A stretch of 31,412 nt of DNA from a virus: positions 1 to 31,412 of IMG/VR virus record IMGVR_UViG_3300028025_005151, one strand, 5' to 3'. The notes beneath the pieces are model-generated. The model did no database searches. It was not told where the DNA came from and saw only the letters and a program-made list of their open reading frames with translations. Positions 20,707 to 26,718 of this stretch are shown piece after piece. A program made the translations under genes and the position numbers. Each line of letters starts with the position of its first letter. Within the stretch, counting starts at the first letter, position 1.

Positions 20707-20874
20707 TTACTTAATCCATTCTTCCATCCCAAACTGCATTGCTTGAGCTGGTGTTAGATTAGAATCTTCCTGCATATTTTTAAGTGCAGTATAGATTACT
20801 TCGGCTTCTAATCCATATTCAGCGGCTTCCTCTAGAAACGCGCCTATAGTCCTTAAATCGTCTTGTTTACCCAT
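20707..20874 (-). CDS. Hypothetical acidic helical protein (55 aa)
   Basis: MGKQDDLRTIGAFLEEAAEY then 'GLEAEVIYTALKNMQEDSNL' and 'TPAQAMQFGMEEWIK': three short helices. It overlaps the 65-residue gene by 8 nt. The TAA stop abuts the GGCA box of the next promoter. No family was recognised. Confidence 0.7.
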   Translation of the reverse strand: MGKQDDLRTIGAFLEEAAEYGLEAEVIYTALKNMQEDSNLTPAQAMQFGMEEWIK

Positions 20875-21064
20875 TATTTAGTCTGTCTTTTTTAATTTTA
20901 GCTAATCTCAACCACTCAAGTTGTTCTGCTAACGTAGCACCTCGTTGAGTTAATTCCATCCAAGCTTCTTCACCTAATGGCTTACGTTTTGCTTTCTTAT
21001 TCCAATTTCTATCTACTTTGTTTGACGCTTTGTCTTGAAACTGATCTCTGGTTTGAAATGCCAT
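20867..21064 (-). CDS. Hypothetical basic helical protein (65 aa)
   Basis: Lys/Arg/Trp-rich with predicted helices ('DKASNKVDRNWNKKAKRKP', 'ATLAEQLEWLRLAKIKKDRL'). A GATATTTATC-like box (TATTTATC) lies 17 nt upstream. The net positive charge would allow nucleic-acid binding. No family was recognised. Confidence 0.7.
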   Translation of the reverse strand: MAFQTRDQFQDKASNKVDRNWNKKAKRKPLGEEAWMELTQRGATLAEQLEWLRLAKIKKDRLNNG

Positions 21065-21081
21065 GTTTTAATTTTATTAAT

Positions 21082-21089
21082 GATAAATA
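21082..21089 (-). promoter_or_regulatory. Late-type promoter box variant (TATTTATC)
   Basis: TATATTTATC on the coding strand, 17 nt before the ATG at 21064, with an A-rich leader. Confidence 0.4.
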
Positions 21090-21092
21090 TAA

Positions 21093-21368
21093 CTACTTTT
21101 TTACTGACAACCCGTAACCCATATCGAACCAACTGAATTCAAGTGATGCTTGTTGGTGATCGAATTTATAAACGTCTTGTATAGCCTTTATACTGTACTC
21201 TTTCCACTCATTGTACTGTTTTTTAGTCAATTGGTTATTTTGAAACCAATTTGGATCATCTTTAACCTCATCCCAAGTCTTTCCCACATAAGCAAGTTGC
21301 TCATTAATTAAATGCATTGGTAGTGTTTGCTCATTGAGCTTTGGTCGACGTTGGAACAGGCGTTTCAT
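21093..21368 (-). CDS. Hypothetical protein (91 aa)
   Basis: A basic start (MKRLFQRRPK), then helices ('MHLINEQLAYVGKTWDEVKD', 'TKKQYNEWKEYSIKAIQDVY') and a strand-like end 'EFSWFDMGYGLSV'. No family was recognised. A TATATTTACG box lies in the 30-nt gap upstream. Confidence 0.7.
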   Translation of the reverse strand: MKRLFQRRPKLNEQTLPMHLINEQLAYVGKTWDEVKDDPNWFQNNQLTKKQYNEWKEYSIKAIQDVYKFDHQQASLEFSWFDMGYGLSVKK

Positions 21369-21398
21369 GTAACATGGTTTTAGATGGTCGTAAATATA

Positions 21399-21671
21399 TC
21401 AATTTGAAGTTTCCTTAGTGTGTTTTAATTTAATTGCTAAATCAAATTTTTCCATGTCATTTAATACTCCAAAGCATGCAGCACGATGTAGCATTCCACC
21501 TGTCTCTTTAAATTGAACCCATTGTCCTGATGCTGGAGTTATTCCTATAGCTCTAAAATCAGCGCATTCAGGATTATAAACAATATTAATGACTGTAAAT
21601 ACATCACCTTCCTTACATGTTAATTCACCTGTTACTCCATGATACACATTACATAACGCTTTAACTATCAT
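21399..21671 (-). CDS. Small beta-rich Cys-containing protein (90 aa)
   Basis: 'VKALCNVYHGVTGELTCKEG' followed by 'DVFTVINIVYNPECADFRAI' suggests a beta-barrel like small phage capsid-adjacent or SH3-type proteins, with five cysteines. 'SGQWVQFKETGGMLHRAACF' follows. It has a variant GTCA-class promoter overlapping a GC hairpin. No family was recognised. Confidence 0.72.
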   Translation of the reverse strand: MIVKALCNVYHGVTGELTCKEGDVFTVINIVYNPECADFRAIGITPASGQWVQFKETGGMLHRAACFGVLNDMEKFDLAIKLKHTKETSN

Positions 21672-21686
21672 AACTTATTTGTTTAA

Positions 21687-21710
21687 TAAAGATAAGATGG
21701 GGGCTTTGAC
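21687..21710 (-). promoter_or_regulatory. GTCA-N12-TATCTTTA promoter
   Basis: GTCA (variant of GGCA), 12 nt, TATCTTTA, then TTAAACAAATAAGTT before the ATG at 21671. The upstream box lies in a GGGGG/CCCCC hairpin loop. Confidence 0.62.
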
Positions 21711-21717
21711 ACCCCCA
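21698..21717 (-). terminator. GC hairpin after the DUF932-like gene (6-bp stem)
   Basis: TGGGGG-(8 nt)-CCCCCA, about 12 nt past the stop at 21729. It has no U-tract and overlaps the next promoter. Confidence 0.5.
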
Positions 21718-21728
21718 CTCACTTAAAA

Positions 21729-22475
21729 TTAAAGGTATGACTCAGCTAATTCGAACAATTGTTCATTGATCTTAATATCCTGTTGGAAGTTCTTAATCAC
21801 TCTCGCCTTACGAGTACCTGTTTTAAACATTCCATTTACTACTTTCTCTTGTACTCTGTTAAATACAGCCCATAAATCGTTACCTTCATCCTCTGGACGA
21901 GTAGCATTTAATACATCCATAATATTAACTGTTTGCTTTGATCTTAAAGCACACGCCTTAGTAGCAAATTCAACCATTTGGGGTTCTGTTAACGTTTTAG
22001 CTTTAAACGTATTAATTTTATCTACTAATCCAGGCAACTTAGTAATCATTTCGTTTACCTTACCTTGTAATGATTCGAAAGTGTAGTTAACGTGTCTGAT
22101 AGACATTACTCCGAAATCAGCATCACTAATTACTAATCCATTTTCACAAACGAATCTGAAGATACCAACTCTAAAATTGAATGCAGCCTTACCATCATGT
22201 GAATTGGTAAGTAATATTTGTGGTTGAGCATCATCGCCGTTTTGACCTTTAATCATGATGTTTGGATTAGCAAACATGATTAGATGCTTTTGGAAGCCTG
22301 CATACTTACGAGATTTAACCTCTTGTACTTTAGTAACTTCCCAACCTAAATTCATCAAATCCTCTACAACTCGAATTGTAGGTGTTTGGATATATTTATC
22401 TGTTAAATGTGAAGCTTTTGCTTCTGTAAATACTGAAGGCGCTATTGCCTTGATTTGTTCAATGTTGTAACTCAT
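21729..22475 (-). CDS. DUF932-like phage/plasmid protein (248 aa)
   Basis: The central motif 'ILLTNSHDGKAAFNFRVGIF' and 'RFVCENGLVISDADFGVMSI' followed by 'RHVN' matches DUF932 (YfjQ/YubP-like) proteins: '.NShdG..a......giFRlVC.NGLv......'. These are frequent on phages and plasmids, sometimes beside antirestriction genes, with no assigned reaction. Length is at the short end of the family. It is a single-gene cassette bracketed by GC hairpins, with a near-consensus GGCA-class promoter. Confidence 0.82.
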   Translation of the reverse strand: MSYNIEQIKAIAPSVFTEAKASHLTDKYIQTPTIRVVEDLMNLGWEVTKVQEVKSRKYAGFQKHLIMFANPNIMIKGQNGDDAQPQILLTNSHDGKAAFNFRVGIFRFVCENGLVISDADFGVMSIRHVNYTFESLQGKVNEMITKLPGLVDKINTFKAKTLTEPQMVEFATKACALRSKQTVNIMDVLNATRPEDEGNDLWAVFNRVQEKVVNGMFKTGTRKARVIKNFQQDIKINEQLFELAESYL

Positions 22476-22503
22476 AACCTTTATTTTAATTTTATTTATA
22501 CCG

Positions 22504-22527
22504 TAAATATAGTGAGGGGGCAGTGCC
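22504..22527 (-). promoter_or_regulatory. GGCA-N12-TATATTTA promoter
   Basis: GGCA, 12 nt, TATATTTA, then CGGTATAAATAAAATTAAAATAAAGGTT before the ATG at 22475. The GGCA is inside the hairpin stem at 22515-22531. Confidence 0.74.
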
Positions 22528-22531
22528 CCCT
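22515..22531 (-). terminator. GC hairpin between the 61-residue and DUF932-like genes
   Basis: Perfect 7-bp stem AGGGGGC/GCCCCCT with a 3-nt loop, 4 nt past the stop codon region. No U-tract. Confidence 0.5.
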
Positions 22532-22535
22532 CTAA

Positions 22536-22721
22536 TTAATTTAATACTCCTAAACGTGCATATAATATAGCCTCGCTATACGCCTCCATTTCATCTAATG
22601 TTTCAGGCTCGTACATTTCATCTATTCGATATACGATCTCTTCTCTATCTAATCCTCTTAACGTTAATGAACGGGTCCAATTTTCAACTTCGAAACATTT
22701 AGTTATCAATTCTGCTGTCAT
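22536..22721 (-). CDS. Hypothetical acidic helical protein (61 aa)
   Basis: 'LITKCFEVENWTRSLTLRGL' and 'DREEIVYRIDEMYEPETLDE' give a helix-rich acidic protein. It has its own GGCA-class promoter and a downstream GC hairpin. No family was recognised. Confidence 0.7.
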   Translation of the reverse strand: MTAELITKCFEVENWTRSLTLRGLDREEIVYRIDEMYEPETLDEMEAYSEAILYARLGVLN

Positions 22722-22737
22722 ACTTAATTATTTGACA

Positions 22738-22761
22738 TGAATGTACGACTATTGCTCTGCC
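22738..22761 (-). promoter_or_regulatory. GGCA-N12-TACATTCA promoter
   Basis: GGCAGAG..., 12 nt, TACATTCA, then TGTCAAATAATTAAGT before the ATG at 22721. GGCAGAGCAATAG encodes the A-E-Q-stop end of the SpeD-like gene. Confidence 0.72.
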
Positions 22762-23150
22762 ACCCACTTACCGCTATCAATCAACTTAAATTCCATATCA
22801 TTTCTATCTATGAATTGATACGTTGCTGATTGTAGATTAAAATGCTCGTTAATGTGATTTAATACTTGCTCAGGTGTGAAATCAGAGCAACTGTATAAGT
22901 CAAATTGGAACATTGAAGGATGAATTGCATCCCAAACATGTATTGAAGCGTGAGATGTAGCTAGTGTTACTGTACCTGTTATTCCCTCGTTTCCAAGTTC
23001 ATTAACATATACTGAGGTAGGTCCTGCTACAACTACCATTCCGACTTTATTTACTAATTCTCTAAACCATTGGTTTAGTACTTCTTCTGATTTGGGTGGG
23101 TTAGTAATATAACCCTTTACTAATAGGTGGAGGTGATTTGGTACGAACAT
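22749..23150 (-). CDS. speD: SpeD-like pyruvoyl-dependent (S-adenosylmethionine) decarboxylase proenzyme (133 aa)
   Basis: The core 'GITGTVTLATSHASIHVW' and 'FQFDLYSCSDFTPEQVLNHI' aligns with bacterial SpeD. Ser66 is the expected self-cleaving residue that becomes pyruvoyl, His71 matches the processing His, and Cys88 the catalytic Cys of the 'D.fsC' motif. The Glu that normally precedes the Ser is Thr here. The N-terminus 'NHLHLLVKGY' and length (133, against about 120-135) also fit. SpeD supplies decarboxylated SAM for spermidine synthesis; relatives have shifted substrate to ornithine or arginine. A phage copy could support polyamine-based DNA packaging. It is coupled by TAATG to the nuclease gene. 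Confidence 0.8.
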   Translation of the reverse strand: MFVPNHLHLLVKGYITNPPKSEEVLNQWFRELVNKVGMVVVAGPTSVYVNELGNEGITGTVTLATSHASIHVWDAIHPSMFQFDLYSCSDFTPEQVLNHINEHFNLQSATYQFIDRNDMEFKLIDSGKWVAEQ

Positions 23151-23779
23151 TACTTAAACTTAAATCCTGTTAATTTTTCAACATCAGCAAGATCGACTTG
23201 ATTGTTGTGAATACCGTCTGCTTTAGTTGTATTGTTATCAAATATAAATGCCATGTATTCATTTGTCTTCTTAACATAAACTACTTTCCAACATTGAGTT
23301 GGCACTGACGTTGTACCTATTTTCTTAGCTACGCCTACTGAACCGCACCATACTTTAATTGAATCGTCTTTAAGTGCTAATTCACGAGATAACATTTCTA
23401 ATGATTTCCAATCGCCTCTGTTTAATGCAGGGTATTGAGCAGTCATATTGCTGAAGAAGAATGATTCTTCGTTTGCTACTTGATCACATACCACATCAGC
23501 TGCAGGCATATTATGCCCGCGATCGAATCCAGTACCTGTATAATCTGCTTGAAGATTTGTTTCATTTGGTAATTTTGGATCGGCGATAAATTTATCACCA
23601 CGTTTTACTTTAACAGGACATGTTAAGCCTGCCTTAGTAATCCACCATTCAACTTTAACTGGGTAGTGTTTTGATTTACTATAATGCGTTGTAAACGCTT
23701 TGTGTGTTAGTGTAACTACATCTTGAGCTGTAACTGTAAAACTAACTAATAATAACAGTGCTAATAGGCATTTTTTCAT
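23150..23779 (-). CDS. Secreted DNA/RNA non-specific endonuclease (NUC1/DRGH family, 209 aa)
   Basis: A signal peptide at residues 1-18 (MKKCLLALLLLVSFTVTA, cleavage next to Gln19) precedes an Endonuclease_NS domain. The catalytic 'DRGHNMPAADV' (Asp86-Arg87-Gly88-His89) is intact, as is the downstream 'FFFSNMTAQYPALNRGDWKS', whose Asn120 and Trp124 match the Mg-binding Asn and the conserved Trp. I chose the ATG at 23779 because it gives a proper signal peptide and follows a TATTTATC box; the longer frame adds 14 residues before it. The enzyme would cut nucleic acid in the periplasm or outside the cell. Its stop overlaps the SpeD-like ATG. Confidence 0.92.
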   Translation of the reverse strand: MKKCLLALLLLVSFTVTAQDVVTLTHKAFTTHYSKSKHYPVKVEWWITKAGLTCPVKVKRGDKFIADPKLPNETNLQADYTGTGFDRGHNMPAADVVCDQVANEESFFFSNMTAQYPALNRGDWKSLEMLSRELALKDDSIKVWCGSVGVAKKIGTTSVPTQCWKVVYVKKTNEYMAFIFDNNTTKADGIHNNQVDLADVEKLTGFKFK

Positions 23780-23782
23780 GCC

Positions 23783-23790
23783 GATAAATA
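23783..23790 (-). promoter_or_regulatory. Late-type promoter box variant (TATTTATC) near the nuclease ATG
   Basis: GATATTTATC followed by GGC and the ATG at 23779, the same close spacing as the boxes at 4763 and 9653. Confidence 0.4.
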
Positions 23791-24060
23791 TCAGGCACCT
23801 AACATAACCTTGGATAACCATATACCAAATACACTACCTACTACGCCACCTAAAGCATAGCCTAACCATTGATGTAATGTATTGTCGCTATTAGCTATAC
23901 GTTTGATTACGAAGTAACCTAACGTTGCAATTGCGAAGTCAGATAGTGCTGACCATATATAATGTGCTTGTGCTACTGCTCTGTAGTTAATAACTAATAA
24001 GCCATAACTTAATGTTTGAATACCTAACATGATTAGGAACTCTTTTATTTTGACAACCAT
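23791..24060 (-). CDS. Three-helix membrane protein of a phage-conserved type (89 aa)
   Basis: Hydrophobic segments at residues ~7-25 ('FLIMLGIQTLSYGLLVI'), ~35-53 ('IWSALSDFAIATLGYFVIK') and ~65-85 ('WLGYALGGVVGSVFGIWLS'). The motif 'INYRAVAQAHY' and 'LGYALGGVVGS.FGIW' resembles a recurrent phage membrane protein often placed near lysis genes; a holin is possible. It overlaps the 37-residue gene by 16 nt and lies 11 nt upstream of the nuclease start. Confidence 0.75.
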   Translation of the reverse strand: MVVKIKEFLIMLGIQTLSYGLLVINYRAVAQAHYIWSALSDFAIATLGYFVIKRIANSDNTLHQWLGYALGGVVGSVFGIWLSKVMLGA

Positions 24061-24158
24061 GTTATTAATTCATTTACAGATAGTGATATAATTGTTATGA
24101 TTAAACATATCAAAGCGAAGGCTTCAAGTGATTTATCTTTATTTTGATTCTTGTTCAT
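24045..24158 (-). CDS. Single-pass membrane microprotein (37 aa)
   Basis: MNKNQNKDKSLEAF leads into 'ALICLIITIISLSV', one transmembrane helix with a short polar end. It overlaps both neighbours (20 nt upstream, 16 nt downstream), consistent with translational coupling. It is small enough that coding is not certain, though it fills the gap exactly. A holin or antiholin partner for the three-helix protein is conceivable. Confidence 0.5.
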   Translation of the reverse strand: MNKNQNKDKSLEAFALICLIITIISLSVNELITWLSK

Positions 24159-24345
24159 CTAACTGTGTTTTAATTGTTTCGTAATATTCTTCACGTAAAC
24201 GTCTAACTGCAGCTTCAGCGCTTGCTACACCTGCTTTAAACATTTGCTCATTACTTTGGTAACCACGTTCGTTAATTACTTTAAATACTTCTTCGAACAT
24301 TTCAAATCCGAATAAATTGTTGCCTAATGATTGATATTTGTCCAT
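24139..24345 (-). CDS. Hypothetical charged helical protein (68 aa)
   Basis: 'FGFEMFEEVFKVINERGYQS' followed by 'AGVASAEAAVRRLREEYYET' suggests two helices, the second basic and amphipathic. It ends EQESK. No family was recognised. It is 5 nt downstream of the 103-residue gene. Confidence 0.68.
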   Translation of the reverse strand: MDKYQSLGNNLFGFEMFEEVFKVINERGYQSNEQMFKAGVASAEAAVRRLREEYYETIKTQLDEQESK

Positions 24346-24350
24346 ATTAT

Positions 24351-24662
24351 TTATTTTAATGTTTCTTTAGGTATATGCATTCTATCAATTAGTTGTTTTA
24401 CAACGAGTGAATCATGATTACAACCTGATGGGTCAATTGTCATAGCAAACGCTTCCATAAATTGTTTAGCTGATAGACTAAATTCTAACCACCTATCATC
24501 AGGCATTTCTTCCCAATTTTCATCAGCTTGTACTAATTCTATTGGTAAGACAAATGTATGAATTTTATCATTTACTTTATAATTAACTATTACCCCCTCT
24601 TGTAAGAGATTATAGTATCTTGTTTGTGCTAACCACCCTGTTTGTTTATGCTTCCATTTCAT
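24351..24662 (-). CDS. Hypothetical protein (103 aa)
   Basis: The N-terminus 'MKWKHKQTGWLAQTRYYNLL' is beta-like and basic, continuing 'VIVNYKVNDKIHTFVLPIEL', then an acidic helix and a Cys/His pair 'DPSGCNHDSLV'. It reads like a small modular beta protein with a helical tail. No family was recognised. It sits 1 nt after the 67-residue gene's stop. Confidence 0.7.
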   Translation of the reverse strand: MKWKHKQTGWLAQTRYYNLLQEGVIVNYKVNDKIHTFVLPIELVQADENWEEMPDDRWLEFSLSAKQFMEAFAMTIDPSGCNHDSLVVKQLIDRMHIPKETLK

Positions 24663-24663
24663 A

Positions 24664-24867
24664 TTAATGAAAATTAAAGAATTTAGTTGGTTTAATTTGT
24701 TTATACTCTGTTTTTGATCTTAATACCTGCTCTGCTATTGCTCTTGGCTTTGCTTTACGGCCTCTAGCCTTGCAGATACGCTCCTCGGTGACGCCCCAAT
24801 TTGTTTCCTTGACCTGTTTGTAAAAGTTCTGCTTAATTTTTTCCCAGTATTCTTTATCTTGTTCCAT
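24664..24867 (-). CDS. Basic protein nested in the end of the KWC gene (67 aa)
   Basis: Lys/Glu/Arg-rich, with 'KARGRKAKPRAIAEQVLRSK' containing an AT-hook-like RGRK core. The first 133 nt are shared, in another frame, with the C-terminus of the 572-residue gene. A GGCA-class promoter with -10 box 5 nt from the ATG lies further inside that gene, so the small gene can be expressed on its own. Overlapping coding this long is unusual here and supports a real, constrained arrangement, but the evidence is promoter and frame only. Confidence 0.6.
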   Translation of the reverse strand: MEQDKEYWEKIKQNFYKQVKETNWGVTEERICKARGRKAKPRAIAEQVLRSKTEYKQIKPTKFFNFH

Positions 24868-26453
24868 AGACTTAAATGTACGACTTCTGGTTGTGCCTCC
24901 TCTGATCTTAATCGCTTAATGTGATCATCCATCTCCTGTATTCGTTGTTGATTAGTTTTAATACCAGCTAACATTTGCATTTTAATTTTCATATCATTAT
25001 CCAATGTTCCTAATTCAATATTATCTAGTAATGATAAATGCTTTTCAGCTACACGTTCATTAGCTTCAGCCATACGAGATGCCATCATTTGTTCTAATCT
25101 CCATCTAGCATCTTCTGCTGGTTCTTCTCTATCAAATCTAACTTCATTAAGTTCATTGTATAGTTGTTGTCTATCATCATTAAATAATCTTCTTTCTATT
25201 TGTTCATTTATTGATTCTTGTCTACTCCCACCATTCATTTCTCTAGTTAGTTCCTGTATTAGTCTTGTAGTATCCTCATCTGTTCTTTCAAAATGATTAT
25301 ATTCTTGAGGTTGCTCAGGTAATCTTAGTCCCTCAGATGTGTATCTTGCTCTTTCAACTCCATCTGTTCTGAATACTAAATCACCATTATTAATTGCTAC
25401 ATCACCTGTAACTGATATTTGTGCTGTTGGGTTTGAAGTACCTAATCCTATTCCTACATTGGTTGTAGTTGAATTAACTGTAAATGTACTTGGATTATAA
25501 GTGTAAATAGTACCAGTACCTGTTGATGGCCAATTTGTCATTGTTGTACCACTACTTTCAATATGATCTACTATACCACCTGATCTATAAGCTCTATCTA
25601 AACTAGGTCCCTCTTCATAATTTCCTGGTCTGTAGTTACCATCCTTATACATTTGTAGTTTAGCCTGTTCTTCTTCTGACATAAGGATTTCATTAGGAAT
25701 ACCTCCCCTGTCTTTAATTTCGTTTCTAATTGCCTCTAATACTGCTGCTGGTGCTTCTGAATCTAATGCCTCAATTCTTCTATCAGTAACATCCCACCAT
25801 GAAAACTCATTATCATAGGCTTGATCTAAGTTTTTAAAGCAAGCTACTTTATAACCCGTTTTCTTATTAATATTATAAATCAATATACCACGAGATGAAT
25901 AGCGAGCATAGTATTGACCTGATTCTGTTGTAGTACACCACTTAGTATTAGCACCATATTTCATTGATGCCTCTAGTGATAGTGGTCTTAATGATATCCA
26001 AGTATCATCTTCATACACCTTTTTAATTTGCTTTTCTAGTGCCTTATCTATTAATTTTACTTCAGCTAATGAAACTGCTTGTTCGATTTCATCCCATGAT
26101 GAATAAGATGTAACATCAGTATTTTCAATTAATTTACGATCAATGAATGAAGCGAATTTAGTGAATGACATTATCTTATACTCACTCATTAAATTATTTA
26201 AACTATTAAACACAAATATTAACATTTCTAAATCAAACGTTTCAAGGTAATTATAATCTAACCCCCAACGTACCATACGGGCTATTATTTCAGAACGATG
26301 TTCATCTCTATACTTAGGTGACTCATTTTTATCTAATTTAATAAGCATTTCAACGTACTTATTAGTTTGATTTGGTGATATCATTTTATAGATATCAATA
26401 GCGCTTAAAGCGTAGATTGGGTGTTGTTTCTTTAATTCGTCTATTCTTGACAT
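24735..26453 (-). CDS. KWC-motif phage protein with tail-fibre-like insert (572 aa)
   Basis: Three parts are visible. Residues ~1-250 are cytoplasmic-looking and end in 'SMKYGANTKWCTTTESGQYY' (KWC at 171-173) and 'YNINKKTGYKVACF', a motif pair typical of phage proteins of unknown function. Residues ~300-380 are Thr/Ser/Gly-rich and contain 'TNVGIGLGTSNPTAQISVTG' and 'DVAINNGDLVFRTDGVE', the 'vGIGt..P.a.l.V.G...i' signature of Bacteroidota and phage fibre proteins. Residues ~395-572 are a charged coiled coil ending in a basic tail. The combination is odd. The stop lies within the 67-residue gene. Confidence 0.75.
   Translation of the reverse strand: MSRIDELKKQHPIYALSAIDIYKMISPNQTNKYVEMLIKLDKNESPKYRDEHRSEIIARMVRWGLDYNYLETFDLEMLIFVFNSLNNLMSEYKIMSFTKFASFIDRKLIENTDVTSYSSWDEIEQAVSLAEVKLIDKALEKQIKKVYEDDTWISLRPLSLEASMKYGANTKWCTTTESGQYYARYSSRGILIYNINKKTGYKVACFKNLDQAYDNEFSWWDVTDRRIEALDSEAPAAVLEAIRNEIKDRGGIPNEILMSEEEQAKLQMYKDGNYRPGNYEEGPSLDRAYRSGGIVDHIESSGTTMTNWPSTGTGTIYTYNPSTFTVNSTTTNVGIGLGTSNPTAQISVTGDVAINNGDLVFRTDGVERARYTSEGLRLPEQPQEYNHFERTDEDTTRLIQELTREMNGGSRQESINEQIERRLFNDDRQQLYNELNEVRFDREEPAEDARWRLEQMMASRMAEANERVAEKHLSLLDNIELGTLDNDMKIKMQMLAGIKTNQQRIQEMDDHIKRLRSEEAQPEVVHLSLWNKIKNTGKKLSRTFTNRSRKQIGASPRSVSARLEAVKQSQEQ
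24873..24897 (-). promoter_or_regulatory. GGCA-class promoter (N13), near-leaderless
   Basis: GGCACAA..., 13 nt, TACATTTA, then AGTCT and the ATG at 24867, inside the C-terminal coding DNA of the 572-residue gene. Confidence 0.58.
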
Positions 26454-26457
26454 AACC

Positions 26458-26658
26458 TTAATTTATATATTCAATTAATAATTCTTTAGCTAATACAATG
26501 TTTTGTAATGCGTTTAACTTACACTTATCACTAAATGGTTTTCCTTCATTTATATTCATTGACCATTGAGGTTCTCCACCATTAGCTAATCCAGTAAAGA
26601 ATCCATCTTCACTGAATATAACGAAACTGTGTACTTTAGGTTCTTTTGGTTTTTTCAT
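26458..26658 (-). CDS. Hypothetical protein (66 aa)
   Basis: A basic start (MKKPKEPKVHS), a strand 'FVIFSEDGFFTGLANGG' and a C-terminal helix 'KLNALQNIVLAKELLIEYI'. It is transcribed from a GTCA-class promoter with near-leaderless geometry and lies 4 nt before the 572-residue gene. No family was recognised. Confidence 0.72.
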   Translation of the reverse strand: MKKPKEPKVHSFVIFSEDGFFTGLANGGEPQWSMNINEGKPFSDKCKLNALQNIVLAKELLIEYIN

Positions 26659-26662
26659 AATG

Positions 26663-26686
26663 TAAATATAAGAAGGAGACTCTGAC
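26663..26686 (-). promoter_or_regulatory. GTCA-N12-TATATTTA promoter, near-leaderless
   Basis: GTCA, 12 nt, TATATTTA, then CATT and the ATG at 26658. The upstream box is in the loop region of the AGGAG/CTCCT hairpin. Confidence 0.68.
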
Positions 26687-26695
26687 GAGCCTCCT
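26674..26695 (-). terminator. Hairpin downstream of the SPFH gene
   Basis: AGGAG-a-CTC-TGAC-GAG-c-CTCCT: 5 bp, one mismatch, 3 bp and a 4-nt loop, with the next promoter overlapping it. Confidence 0.5.
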
Positions 26696-26718
26696 AACTT
26701 ATTATATAGGTAGTTACT

